From Flavobacterium panacis (GTDB taxonomy: Bacteria; Bacteroidota; Bacteroidia; Flavobacteriales; Flavobacteriaceae), in contig NZ_JANKMS010000001.1 in NCBI RefSeq assembly GCF_024649945.1, positions 744,001 through 808,000 on the forward strand: a DNA stretch of 64,000 nt, written 5' to 3'. The translations under genes were made by a program, and so were the position numbers. The number at the start of each line of letters is the position of its first letter. The stretch's first letter is position 1. The notes below the pieces were generated by a model. It had not been told where the DNA came from. It saw only the letters and a program-made list of their open reading frames with translations, and did not search any database. Shown here one piece after another: positions 9,148 through 17,938 of this stretch.

Positions 9148-9155
9148 TATATTTG
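9148..9155 (+). promoter_or_regulatory. candidate -7 box upstream of the RND efflux region
   Basis: TATATTTG followed by GCG matches TAnnTTTG. No convincing TTG was seen 19-21 bases upstream. It lies 62 bases before the ATG at 9217 and may drive the small ORF and the efflux genes behind it. Confidence 0.4.
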
Positions 9156-9216
9156 GCGCACCTTCAAAAACTATAAGCCTTGTTTTTGATACTAAATTTA
9201 ATCTGATTTGTTGTAA

Positions 9217-9573
9217 ATGAAACCTAGTAAGTTCATATATATCGTTTTACTATCGCTGCTTTCTTTTTTTAGAGGCACCGAGACGTATACGCTCCCTGTT
9301 GAACTTAATCCTTGTATTACACTGGATAGCGTTGCAGCAGATGACGTACTAAGTTTTTCTTCTGACTTTTCGTCTAAAACGATCGATCTTCACTGCATTG
9401 CAAAAAAGAAAATGAAGTGCAGAGCGACTACTTTAGAACAAAGTACAATCAAAGCTCCTTATTTCAGTAATTTAGTTAAATTTAAACTTCACAAAGAAAG
9501 TTTAATATATGGTATAGCTTCAACATACCACATTGAAAGGCATCCTCATCTCCATTTGTACCAGTTATTCTAG
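9217..9573 (+). CDS. small hypothetical protein upstream of RND efflux genes
   Basis: 118 residues with a hydrophobic leader (about residues 6-20), so probably exported or membrane-linked. It contains two Cys near residues 66-75 (DLHCIAKKKMKCRATT) and a His-rich tail, YHIERHPHLHLYQLF, at the very C-terminus. No family could be named. The His/Cys content and its position before an efflux operon would fit a metal- or substrate-sensing accessory, but this is speculation. It is separated from the adaptor gene by about 250 bases. Confidence 0.55.
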   Translation: MKPSKFIYIVLLSLLSFFRGTETYTLPVELNPCITLDSVAADDVLSFSSDFSSKTIDLHCIAKKKMKCRATTLEQSTIKAPYFSNLVKFKLHKESLIYGIASTYHIERHPHLHLYQLF

Positions 9574-9821
9574 ACTGAAATCTCGACGTTTTTTTATATC
9601 TAAAATTTAGAAATTTTCTGAATGAATTTCTCATATACGTTCACCTCGTATTTTGAAAATTTTTTTAATATAAAAAACAATCTTGAAACGGTTATTTTCA
9701 AAAGAAAATTTCTCGTATATCTTTTTTTTATTCTGATTTTTTTCAGAAATAAAATCCAAATTCATACTCCCTGTATCCAAAAACAAGGGAGGAAATCTAT
9801 TTATTCAAAAATTTAAACCTA

Positions 9822-10916
9822 ATGATGAGCACATATAAAAATAAATTTCTTTTATGCACCTTGGCTTTATTCGTTTTAGTCTCGTGCGGTGATAAAGCAA
9901 AAAAGAATTCAGACAACATCAAAACAGTTCCTGTTTATAAAGTTACCTTAAAAGACACTATCGTTTCGAGCAAATTTGTTGCCGATGTACATGCTAAAAA
10001 CAATGTAGAAATTCACGTTCGTATTCCTGGTTTACTAGATAAAGTTTATGTAAGTGAAGGACAAAAAGTAAAAAAAGGACAAATCCTTTTCAAAATAAGC
10101 GATGTTGAACTTCAGATTCAACTTTTAAAAGCCGAAGCCGTTTACAAAAGTTCAAAAGCCGATTTAAGAATTGCAACCGTAGAACTGGAACAAGCACAAA
10201 CACTTTTCAATAAAAAAGTAATTGCAGACAAAGAGTTAGAATTATCTAAAGCAAAACATGAAGCTGCTTCTGCAAAATTGGCTCATGCCTCTGCAGAAAA
10301 GAAAGCAATCGATCAGCAGATTAGTTTTACCACAATTCGTGCGCCATTTGACGGAACAATTGACAGAATTCCGTTTAAAGAAGGAAGTTTAGTTGAAAAT
10401 GGTTCTTTATTGACCACTGTTTCGCAACTAGACGACGTATATGCCTATTTCTCAATTCCTGAGAACACCTATTTCCAAATGATGGAAGACAAAACCTTAA
10501 ACACCCAAGGGGATATCAAATTGATATTGCCAAACGGAATGGTTTATGACCAAAAAGGAGAGTTAAGAACCGCTGACGGAGAAATCGACAGACAAACAGG
10601 TTCTATTCAATACAAAGCAAAATTTCACAATCCACAAGGATTTATCAAACACGGAACTTCTGGAAAACTAATTATTTCAGAGCCTAAAACCAATGCAATT
10701 TTAATTCCGCAGAAAGCAGTTTTTTCTATTCAGGACAAACAATACGTTTTCCGCGTGAACAAAGATGGAGTAGTTAAAATGACAAATGTTACCATTGAAA
10801 CGACTCTTGATGATGTGTACATCTTAAATGATGGACTAAAAAGCGATGACCTAATTGTACAAGAAGGTACGCAATCATTGAGAGACGGCGATAAAATCAA
10901 CATGAAACAAATGTAG
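9822..10916 (+). CDS. RND efflux periplasmic adaptor (HlyD/MFP family)
   Basis: Membrane-fusion protein linking the inner-membrane pump to the outer-membrane channel. The 364-residue lipoprotein has a leader ending LVSC (Cys 22), a lipoyl half-motif IPGLLDKVYVSEGQKVKKGQ, a helical hairpin (about 95-165, with repeated KA/AEA patterns), the second lipoyl half TIRAPFDGTIDRIPFKEGS, and beta-barrel/membrane-proximal segments ending PQKAVFSIQDKQYVFRV. Length is typical of AcrA/MexA. Two adjacent ATG codons (9822, 9825) can start it. It is followed 50 bases later by the pump gene. Confidence 0.93.
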   Translation: MMSTYKNKFLLCTLALFVLVSCGDKAKKNSDNIKTVPVYKVTLKDTIVSSKFVADVHAKNNVEIHVRIPGLLDKVYVSEGQKVKKGQILFKISDVELQIQLLKAEAVYKSSKADLRIATVELEQAQTLFNKKVIADKELELSKAKHEAASAKLAHASAEKKAIDQQISFTTIRAPFDGTIDRIPFKEGSLVENGSLLTTVSQLDDVYAYFSIPENTYFQMMEDKTLNTQGDIKLILPNGMVYDQKGELRTADGEIDRQTGSIQYKAKFHNPQGFIKHGTSGKLIISEPKTNAILIPQKAVFSIQDKQYVFRVNKDGVVKMTNVTIETTLDDVYILNDGLKSDDLIVQEGTQSLRDGDKINMKQM

Positions 10917-10966
10917 GTTATCGACCTGTAAAACAGTTATTTAATTATTTATCTAAAAAATTTAAA

Positions 10967-13900
10967 ATGATAGAGTTATTTATCAGAAGGAAAATATTGT
11001 CATTAATCATCTCGGTTATGATAGTCCTTCTGGGATTGCTGGCGTTGTTTCAGCTTCCCATTACCCAATTCCCAGATATTGTACCACCGTCTGTAACCGT
11101 TACAGCAAAATATACAGGAGCAAATGCAGAGGTTTCCGCCAATGCCGTCGCCCTTCCGTTAGAGAGAGCCATAAATGGAGTTCCCGGAATGACGTATATG
11201 TCAACCGTAACTTCTAATGATGGTTTGACTTTAATTCAGGTTTTCTTTGAAGTAGGAACCGATCCCGATTTGGCTGCCGTAAACGTGCAGAACAGGGTTA
11301 CCACAATTCTGGATGAACTTCCAGAAGAGGTAATTCGTGCCGGAGTTACGACTGAAAAAGAGGTAAACAGTATGTTGATGTACTTGAACATTACAAGTAC
11401 CGACAAAACTCAGGATGAGCAGTTTATCTTCAACTTTACGGATATTAATATTCTTCAGGAATTAAAACGTATTGATGGTGTCGGACGTGCCGAAATCATG
11501 GGGCAAAAAGAATATTCGATGCGTGTCTGGCTGGATCCAGAAAAGATGCTTTCGTATAATATTTCTGCGAATGAAGTCATTGCTTCGCTTCAAAAACAAA
11601 ACATTTCTGCAGCACCTGGTAAAGTAGGTGAAGGTTCAGGACAAATGAACAATCAGTTGCAATATGTAATTAAATATGGCGGAAAGTTTTTTGAACCAAG
11701 CCAGTACGAAGAAATTCCCTTGAGAGCCAATCCAGATGGAACTATTTTAAGATTAGAAGACATTTCGAAAATCGAATTTGGTGCGATGAGTTACGGAATG
11801 GTTTCTAAAACAGATGGAAAACCTTCTGCATCAATCATGCTAAAACAGCGTCCAGGTTCGAATGCCTCTGAAGTTATTGCGAGTGTAAAAGAGAAAATGG
11901 CAGAATTAAAAGTGTCTTCTTTCCCTCCTGGAATGGAATACAACATTGCGTATGACGTATCTCGTTTCCTTGACGCTTCGATTCATGAAGTATTAAGAAC
12001 ATTGGTCGAAGCCTTTATTTTGGTGGCATTTGTAGTTTTCCTTTTCCTTCAAGATTGGAGATCGACTTTAATTCCGGTGTTAGCCGTTCCCGTAGCACTT
12101 ATTGGTGCGTTTACTTTTATGTCGATGATGGGATTCTCGATCAACTTATTGACGCTTTTCGCCTTAGTACTTTCTATCGGAATTGTGGTCGATAACGCGA
12201 TTGTCGTCGTCGAAGCCGTTCACGTAAAAATTACCGAAGAACATATGTCACCAATGGACGCTACCATTAGCGCCATGAAAGAAATTACAGGAGCCGTTAT
12301 CGCGATTACGATTGTAATGGCTGCAGTATTTATTCCAGTTGCTTTCTTGAGTGGTCCAGTTGGAGTTTTCTATCGACAGTTCTCGTTGACAATGGCAATT
12401 AGTATCGTGATTTCAGGTATTAACGCCCTTACGCTTACTCCTGCCCTTTGTGCCATTATGTTGAAAGCGCATGATCCTAACAAAGAGAAAAAATCACTTT
12501 TAGATCGTTTCTTCCAAAGATTCAATCATTGGTTTGATAATATTACTTCAAAATACATCAAAGTATTGGTGAAGTTTGCTGATCGTAATACGGTTACAGT
12601 TGGTTTATTAGTGCTGTTTTGTATTTTAACTTGGGGAACAACTCGATTTTTAGCATCAGGATTTATCCCGACGGAAGATCAAGGTATGGTTTACGTAAGT
12701 GTTACAACGCCACAAGGAGCAACGGTAGAACGTACTGAAAAAGCGTTGGATGAAGTAACCAAAATTGCACAAGGAATTAAAGGTGTAGACAACGTAACGA
12801 CTCTTGCAGGATACAGTATTGTAACTGAAATCGCTGGAGCTTCTTACGGAATGGGAATGATCAACTTGAAAGACTGGAGCGAACGTGATATTTCGGTTAC
12901 CGAATTTATGGCGGAACTTACAGAAAAAACAAAAAACATTACCGACGCACAAATCGAAATTTTCGCACCGCCAACCGTTCCTGGTTTTGGTAATACGAGT
13001 GGTTTCGAGCTTCGTTTATTAGACAAATCTGGTGGAAGTATCACCAATACCGATAAAGTAACCAAAGAGTTTATCAAAGAATTAAACGCTTCGCCAGAAA
13101 TTCAGAATTCATTTACCAGCTTTGATGCCACTTTCCCTCAGTATATGATTCATATTGATTATGATTTGGCAGCCAAAAAAGGAATTTCTGTTGATAATGC
13201 GATGTCAACTTTGCAAACGATGTTAGGTTCTTTTTATGCAACCAATTTTATCCGTTTCTCTCAAATGTATAAAGTTATGGTTCAGGCAAGTCCGCAATTC
13301 CGTCAAAATCCAGAAAGTATTTTGGATATGTATTTGAAAAATGACGCAGGCGAAATGGTTCCGTTTTCTACTTTCATCAAATTAGAAAGAGTGTACGGTC
13401 CAGAAGTTTTAACGCGTTACAATATGTATATGTCGGCTATGATTAACGGTGAACCTGCTGAAGGTTACAGTTCTGGAGATGCCATTGCTGCCGTTGAAAG
13501 AATTGCTGCTGAAAAACTCCCAAGCCGTTTCGAATTGGAATGGTCTGGTATGACGCGTGAAGAGATTCTTTCGGGTAACCAAACGATCTACATTTTTGCA
13601 CTTTGTATACTTTTCGTATACTTATTATTGGCTGCACAATATGAAAGTTTATTGCTTCCATTCCCTGTATTATTGAGTTTGCCTGTTGGAGTTTTCGGTT
13701 CGTACATCGCACTTGTAATGGTCGGATTAGACAATAATATTTATGCTCAAGTTGCACTCGTCATGCTGATTGGTCTACTCGCCAAAAACGCCATTTTGAT
13801 TGTCGAATTCGCCATGGCGCAAAACAAACTCGGGCGCGATATTGTCGAAGCGGCGATTGAAGGTGCTAGACTTCGTTTCCGTCCAATTTTGATGACTTCT

Positions 13901-14083
13901 TTTGCCTTTATTTCAGGATTGATTCCGTTATGTATCGCTTCTGGTGCGGGTGCAATTGGTAACCGTTCAATCGGTACGGCAGCTGCAGGTGGAATGCTAA
14001 TCGGAACTGTATTTGGTCTTTTAATCATTCCTGGACTTTATATACTGTTTGCAAAATTGGAAAAACGAATGAGTAAATCTTAG
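10967..14083 (+). CDS. RND multidrug efflux permease (HAE1/AcrB family)
   Basis: Inner-membrane proton-driven drug exporter of 1038 residues, the usual AcrB-like length: TM1 at the N-terminus, two large periplasmic loops and TM blocks near residues 340-560 and 870-1030. The proton-relay region reads GIVVDNAIVVVE, so Asp 409 is present, but the second Asp of the AcrB pair is Asn 410 here. The relay Lys is kept in GLLAKNAILIVEF (Lys 940). Substrates cannot be predicted. It sits between its adaptor and channel genes. Confidence 0.95.
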   Translation: MIELFIRRKILSLIISVMIVLLGLLALFQLPITQFPDIVPPSVTVTAKYTGANAEVSANAVALPLERAINGVPGMTYMSTVTSNDGLTLIQVFFEVGTDPDLAAVNVQNRVTTILDELPEEVIRAGVTTEKEVNSMLMYLNITSTDKTQDEQFIFNFTDINILQELKRIDGVGRAEIMGQKEYSMRVWLDPEKMLSYNISANEVIASLQKQNISAAPGKVGEGSGQMNNQLQYVIKYGGKFFEPSQYEEIPLRANPDGTILRLEDISKIEFGAMSYGMVSKTDGKPSASIMLKQRPGSNASEVIASVKEKMAELKVSSFPPGMEYNIAYDVSRFLDASIHEVLRTLVEAFILVAFVVFLFLQDWRSTLIPVLAVPVALIGAFTFMSMMGFSINLLTLFALVLSIGIVVDNAIVVVEAVHVKITEEHMSPMDATISAMKEITGAVIAITIVMAAVFIPVAFLSGPVGVFYRQFSLTMAISIVISGINALTLTPALCAIMLKAHDPNKEKKSLLDRFFQRFNHWFDNITSKYIKVLVKFADRNTVTVGLLVLFCILTWGTTRFLASGFIPTEDQGMVYVSVTTPQGATVERTEKALDEVTKIAQGIKGVDNVTTLAGYSIVTEIAGASYGMGMINLKDWSERDISVTEFMAELTEKTKNITDAQIEIFAPPTVPGFGNTSGFELRLLDKSGGSITNTDKVTKEFIKELNASPEIQNSFTSFDATFPQYMIHIDYDLAAKKGISVDNAMSTLQTMLGSFYATNFIRFSQMYKVMVQASPQFRQNPESILDMYLKNDAGEMVPFSTFIKLERVYGPEVLTRYNMYMSAMINGEPAEGYSSGDAIAAVERIAAEKLPSRFELEWSGMTREEILSGNQTIYIFALCILFVYLLLAAQYESLLLPFPVLLSLPVGVFGSYIALVMVGLDNNIYAQVALVMLIGLLAKNAILIVEFAMAQNKLGRDIVEAAIEGARLRFRPILMTSFAFISGLIPLCIASGAGAIGNRSIGTAAAGGMLIGTVFGLLIIPGLYILFAKLEKRMSKS

Positions 14084-14096
14084 TACATAATTTTTT

Positions 14097-14253
14097 AAAC
14101 ACATAGAATCATAGGATTTAGAAGGCTTGCTAAGGCGTTTCACTTCCTTTAAATAAACATAGAAAAGCTACCTATGTGTTAGAAACTAGTTTCTTTCAAT
14201 TACCTTTTTTAGAGAAAGAAAATTCTATGTTTCTATGTGTTAGAAAAACTAAA
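14097..14253. repeat. dispersed intergenic repeat, family R1, copy A
   Basis: About 155 bases flanked by inverted ends (AAACACATAGAATCATAG and CTATGTTTCTATGTGTTAG) with the internal palindrome AGAAACTAGTTTCT at 14181-14194 and a shared AAGGCGTTTCA segment. Copies recur near 17124 and 20335. It separates the RND pump gene from its channel gene. There is no coding capacity. Confidence 0.8.
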
Positions 14254-14281
14254 CGATAGATTGAACAACTAAATTAAAACA

Positions 14282-15766
14282 ATGAAAGAGATATTAAATC
14301 AATATAAAAATACTGATGTGATAAGGACAACCAAAAGTGCCGTTGTAATAACAGGTGTTTTACTTTTGACCGCTTGTGCTGCACCAAAAGTCAGCAGTAA
14401 ATTAGATGCGGCAAAACTTCCAGAAAATTTTGATGCACAGCGAAAAGAAGTGGCTAAAGATGATTTTATTCCATTAAAAACGGAGACCTTTTTTAAAGAT
14501 CCTAAATTAGAGGAATTACTAAAAAAAGCCATTGCCAAAAATCCTGATTATTTAATCATGCAGGAAAGAATTTTAATTGCCAATTCGCATTTAAAAGTAG
14601 CAAAACTGGCACTTCTTCCTTCTTTAGATCTTGCTGTAGATGCTTCTGGTACACATTACGGAAAATATACAATGGATGGAGTTGGTAACTTTGATACCAA
14701 TTTCTCTCAAAATATTACCGAAAAACAAAGAATCAATGAAGACCTTACTCCTAACCTATTTTTAGGCGGAAAAGTTTCTTGGGAAGCTGATATTTGGGGA
14801 AAACTGAGTAATCGTAAAAAAGCAGCTCAGCAACGTTATTTTGCTTCTCAGCAAGGAATGCGATTGTTACAAACTCGTCTTTTGGGCGATATTGCAGACT
14901 TGTATTTCAAGCTTATTGCTCTTGATAAACAAGCTGCGATTTACGATAGCAATTTAAAAACACAAGAAAGAGCATTGGATATTGTTTCTGCGCAAAGATC
15001 GGTTGGTAAAGCTACAGAATTGGCTGTACAACAATTTAATGCACAAAACAATAACATTCATGCCGAAGCTTCAGAATTGAAATTAAGCATCGATCAGACA
15101 GAAAAAGCTTTATTGACGCTTTTAGGTGAATACGGTGGAAAAATCGAAAGAAGTAGCGATTTCTTATCTGGTCATTTAGAAGTTTTAAACCAGAAAATTA
15201 GTGTGGATTCTATTATTCATAAAAGACCTGATGTTTCTGAAGCTTATTTCGAATTGTTAGCCAGTAATGCAGACGCTAAATCGGCTCGTGCGGCCTTTTT
15301 CCCAACTGTAAATTTAGGCGGATATGCAGGATTCAATTCATTTTCATTCAATACCGTTTTTGATGCAGGATCTTTTGCATGGCAGATTTTAGGCGGTTTA
15401 ACAGCACCTGTTTTCAATAAAGGTCAGATCAAACAGGAATTTTATGTTTCCAACAGAAGACAGGAAATCTCCTTTCTTCAATATCAAAATACAGTTACAA
15501 CAGCTTTTAACGAATTGAGTGCTTTATTGCACCGAAATGAAGCTTATGAAGATGTTTTGAAATACAAATTAAATGAAATCGATCATCTCGAAATTGCTGT
15601 AAACGTCTCAAATGATTTGTATTTGAGCGGTTATGCGAATTATTTAGAAATCATCAATGCCCAGAAAAACAAATTGCAGGCAGAACTTGATTTTGTTGAC
15701 ATTCAATTACGAAATGCCAACTCGCAAGTATTGCTGTACAAAGCTTTAGGTGGAGGAATTAATTAG
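14282..15766 (+). CDS. outer-membrane efflux channel lipoprotein (TolC/OprM-like, NodT family)
   Basis: 494-residue outer-membrane factor completing the tripartite efflux system. A Cys in LLTACAAPK (residue 32) is the likely lipidation site after an unusually long N-terminal region. Two OEP repeats follow, with the pattern KNPDYLIMQERILIANSHLKVAKLALLPSLDL, here given as separate parts, and later KRPDVSEAYFELLASNADAKSA plus AAFFPTVNLGGYAG. It is about 200 bases downstream of the pump because of an intervening R1 repeat. A hairpin terminator follows. Confidence 0.93.
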   Translation: MKEILNQYKNTDVIRTTKSAVVITGVLLLTACAAPKVSSKLDAAKLPENFDAQRKEVAKDDFIPLKTETFFKDPKLEELLKKAIAKNPDYLIMQERILIANSHLKVAKLALLPSLDLAVDASGTHYGKYTMDGVGNFDTNFSQNITEKQRINEDLTPNLFLGGKVSWEADIWGKLSNRKKAAQQRYFASQQGMRLLQTRLLGDIADLYFKLIALDKQAAIYDSNLKTQERALDIVSAQRSVGKATELAVQQFNAQNNNIHAEASELKLSIDQTEKALLTLLGEYGGKIERSSDFLSGHLEVLNQKISVDSIIHKRPDVSEAYFELLASNADAKSARAAFFPTVNLGGYAGFNSFSFNTVFDAGSFAWQILGGLTAPVFNKGQIKQEFYVSNRRQEISFLQYQNTVTTAFNELSALLHRNEAYEDVLKYKLNEIDHLEIAVNVSNDLYLSGYANYLEIINAQKNKLQAELDFVDIQLRNANSQVLLYKALGGGIN

Positions 15767-15823
15767 TGCTTATATATTGGTCAAAAATGCCTCTGTTTTT
15801 TAGCTCATCGCAGAGGTAATTTT

Positions 15824-15855
15824 AAATCCCATTTCTATGAAATGGGATTTTTTTA
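15824..15855 (+). terminator. intrinsic terminator after the efflux operon
   Basis: AAATCCCATTT, loop CTATG, AAATGGGATTT, then a T-run. It lies about 60 bases after the channel gene stop. Confidence 0.88.
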
Positions 15856-15915
15856 TTAAAACAACTTTCATTTCCCGTTTACTCTTTACCTTTATCCTCA
15901 AATACTAAAATTCCA

Positions 15916-16479
15916 TTGATGGATATTTCCAAAATTCTTGATTTCATATACCAACTTCCTCAAAAGTCAAAATTGGCTTTGCAAAATAATGTCACTGAAA
16001 TTGCTTTCCAGAAAGGACATATTCTATTAAAAGCCAATAAAATAGAATCCAATATTTATTTTATAAAAAAGGGGTTAGTCAGAGCTTTTGTAGAAAGAGA
16101 TAATGAGGTAACCTTTTGGTTTGGAAAAGAAGGCGAAACGGTAATTTCAATGAAGAGTTATGTGGAAGATCAGCCTGGATATGAAAATATTGAACTTTTA
16201 GAAGATTGCGAATTGTACGAACTCAAAACTGAAAATCTAAGAAAACTATTCAGTGAAGATGTTCACATTGCCAACTGGGGAAGAAAATTTGCCGAAAATG
16301 AATTAATTAAAACCGAAGAACGTTTGATTTCTAAACAATTCAAAAATGCTTCTGAACGTTATTTAGAATTAATGAAAGATCATCCTGAAATCATTAAAAG
16401 AGTACAATTAGGACATATTGCTTCTTATTTAGGAATTACACAAGTCAGTTTAAGTAGAATTCGTGCAGAATTAAAATAA
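15916..16479 (+). CDS. Crp/Fnr-family transcriptional regulator
   Basis: 187 residues: a cyclic-nucleotide-binding-like beta-roll (about 10-120, including ESNIYFIKKGLVRAFVERD) and a C-terminal winged helix with GHIASYLGITQVSLSRIRAE as the recognition region. No Fe-S Cys cluster is present, so it is not a classical oxygen-sensing FNR; the residues that contact cAMP are also not evident. Targets are unknown. It is a monocistronic gene with repeats downstream. Confidence 0.88.
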   Translation: MMDISKILDFIYQLPQKSKLALQNNVTEIAFQKGHILLKANKIESNIYFIKKGLVRAFVERDNEVTFWFGKEGETVISMKSYVEDQPGYENIELLEDCELYELKTENLRKLFSEDVHIANWGRKFAENELIKTEERLISKQFKNASERYLELMKDHPEIIKRVQLGHIASYLGITQVSLSRIRAELK

Positions 16480-16530
16480 TTATAAGGTGATTTTTTAAAC
16501 TTACCCATCAGATTATATTAAAATCTTAAC

Positions 16531-16628
16531 AAATCTGCTTTGATCTGTGTAGATCTGCGTGAAAAATCTATACGCAAAAATATTTCACGCAGATTATAAA
16601 AGATTTTAGCAGATCAAATTAGATTTAT
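16531..16628. repeat. intergenic repeat, family R2 (AGCAGAT/CGCAGATT type)
   Basis: Inverted halves: AAATCTGCTTTGATC...GATCTGCGTGAAA and TTTCACGCAGATT...TTAGCAGATCAAA. The same words appear near 20297 and, as a 100-base direct repeat, at 49781 and 49965. It would fold into a long imperfect stem. No coding frame. Confidence 0.65.
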
Positions 16629-16729
16629 TTGCTGCATAATTCAATCAATAAAATAATTGCATTTTTTATCATTTGTTAAATTATTTCTGCATTCGATAAA
16701 AGAACTTTGCGCCACAAATTTTTTACTAT

Positions 16730-17056
16730 ATGAACTGGATTATTTTAATCATTGCGGGCTTATTTGAAGTAGCCTTTGCATCTTGTCTAGGAAAGGCAAA
16801 AGCAACAACTGGAACAGAAATGTATTATTGGTATATTGGATTCTTTATTTCCTTAACTGTAAGTATGCTTTTACTAATGAAAGCCACAGAAACACTCCCA
16901 CTGGGAACAGCTTATGCAGTTTGGACAGGAATTGGTGCAGTTGGAACTGTTTTGGTCGGAATCTTTGTTTTTAAAGAACCTGCAGCCTTTTGGAGATTAT
17001 TTTTCTTAGCCACTTTAGTGGGCTCTATTGTTGGTTTAAAAGCGGTTTCGCACTAA
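16730..17056 (+). CDS. small multidrug resistance (SMR) family exporter, SugE/Gdx-like
   Basis: 108-residue inner-membrane protein with four TM helices (about 2-20, 32-50, 58-80, 86-104). The essential membrane Glu is Glu 13 in AGLFEVAFA, and ETLPLGTAYAVWTGIGAVGT is the conserved second-half motif. The closest resemblance by eye is to the SugE/Gdx branch, which exports guanidinium, rather than to EmrE drug pumps. No guanidine riboswitch was recognised upstream, so the substrate assignment is tentative. SMR proteins work as dimers. Confidence 0.85.
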   Translation: MNWIILIIAGLFEVAFASCLGKAKATTGTEMYYWYIGFFISLTVSMLLLMKATETLPLGTAYAVWTGIGAVGTVLVGIFVFKEPAAFWRLFFLATLVGSIVGLKAVSH

Positions 17057-17079
17057 AAATATATTTTACATTTATACTC

Positions 17080-17118
17080 AACTTTGTCAAAGTTTAGAAC
17101 TTTGACAAAGTTTTTTTG
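17080..17118 (+). terminator. terminator after the SMR gene
   Basis: AACTTTGTCAAAGTT, loop TAG, AACTTTGACAAAGTT followed by T7: a 15-bp stem. Nearly the same hairpin recurs at 20477, suggesting a mobile terminator-like repeat. Confidence 0.85.
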
Positions 17119-17123
17119 TTTTT

Positions 17124-17199
17124 AAACACATAGAAACATAGATTTTTCTCTCACAAAAAAGGAAATTGAAAGAAACTAGTTTCTAAAACATAGATTTAC
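17124..17199. repeat. dispersed intergenic repeat, family R1, copy B (partial, partly inverted)
   Basis: Shares AAACACATAGAAACATAG with copy C, and carries AAAAAAGGAAATTGAAAGAAACTAGTTTCT in pieces that are the reverse complement of the right half of copies A and C. The palindrome lies at 17171-17184. This looks like a rearranged or shortened copy. Confidence 0.7.
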
Positions 17200-17220
17200 A
17201 CACTCGATACAACACAATCT

Positions 17221-17323
17221 TGTCATTCCGAGGAACAAGGAATCTTCGTAAGAAACTTTACAAAGATTGGCAACTTTTCTTTGCGGAGCTACTTGTGGAG
17301 ATTCCTCGTTCCTCGGAATGACA
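17221..17323. repeat. GTCATTCCGAGGAAC inverted-repeat element
   Basis: Left arm TGTCATTCCGAGGAACAAGG and onward (17221-17246); right arm (17298-17323) is its near-exact reverse complement ending CTCGGAATGACA. About 26-bp arms enclose a 50-base loop. It is a REP-like palindromic unit in an intergenic region and has no coding frame. Confidence 0.75.
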
Positions 17324-17433
17324 AACGGTTGCCAGAACTTTTCAACTTTAGGATTTAAAGTTTTGAAATTTCAAAATAGAGAATTCTAAAATACATTAAT
17401 GCATTTTTAGCATCACATGATAAAAAAATAGCA

Positions 17434-17464
17434 TTTCAAAACATTATTCTCTGTTTTATCTTTG
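17434..17464 (+). promoter_or_regulatory. promoter for the ElaA-type acetyltransferase
   Basis: TTTC-N19-TATCTTTG: exact -7 match and one mismatch in the -33 box at the expected spacing, 27 bases before the ATG at 17491. Confidence 0.6.
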
Positions 17465-17490
17465 TCAAAAATTAAAGCCTAAAATTAAAC

Positions 17491-17937
17491 ATGACATTCA
17501 GCCATTCTATTAAATCTTTTGATGAATTAACCAATCACGAACTTTATGATATGCTTCGTTTAAGAAGCGACGTTTTTGTAGTCGAACAAAACTGTCCTTA
17601 TTTGGATTTAGACAATAAAGATCAAAAAAGTTTTCATTTATTGTACTATGTGGACAATGAATTGGCTGGCGTAACACGTTTACTTCCAACTGGTTTATCG
17701 TATAACGAAATTTCAATTGGAAGAGTTGTAATCGCAAGATCTCACCGTGGATTAGGTTTAGGAGTAAAATTAATGGAAGCTTCCATTGCAGGCTGCGAAG
17801 AGAAATTTGGAAAAGGTCCAATTCGGATCAGTGCGCAATATCATTTATCAAAATTCTATCAATCTCTTGGTTTTGCGGAACAAGGCGAAGTTTATGATGA
17901 AGACGGAATTCCGCATATTGGAATGCTTAGAGCATAA
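17491..17937 (+). CDS. ElaA-type GNAT acetyltransferase
   Basis: 148 residues with the ElaA N-terminus LTNHELYDMLRLRSDVFVVEQ and the acetyl-CoA-binding stretch IGRVVIARSHRGLGLGVKLME (shown in part: the Q/R-x-x-G-x-G/A loop is SHRGLGLG). YDEDGIPHIGML at the end is also typical of ElaA. It is expected to transfer an acetyl group to a small amine or protein; the substrate is unknown. It converges on the LysR gene with a single base between stops. Confidence 0.88.
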   Translation: MTFSHSIKSFDELTNHELYDMLRLRSDVFVVEQNCPYLDLDNKDQKSFHLLYYVDNELAGVTRLLPTGLSYNEISIGRVVIARSHRGLGLGVKLMEASIAGCEEKFGKGPIRISAQYHLSKFYQSLGFAEQGEVYDEDGIPHIGMLRA

Positions 17938-17938
17938 G

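Larger units (their letters stand above)
8846..9216. other. gene-free stretch with terminator and promoter
   Basis: About 370 A+T-rich bases holding the terminator at 8886-8920 and a -7-like box at 9148. Between them only poly-A/T-rich sequence is seen, with no credible coding frame. Confidence 0.5.

Noticed and set aside
9622..9816. 64-codon frame before the adaptor gene
   Set aside because: Phe/Ile/Lys-rich composition typical of A+T-rich non-coding sequence; no conserved motif.
16630..16729. Guanidine riboswitch before the SMR gene
   Set aside because: No guanidine-I, -II or -III core sequences could be recognised; the region is plain A+T-rich DNA after an R2 repeat.
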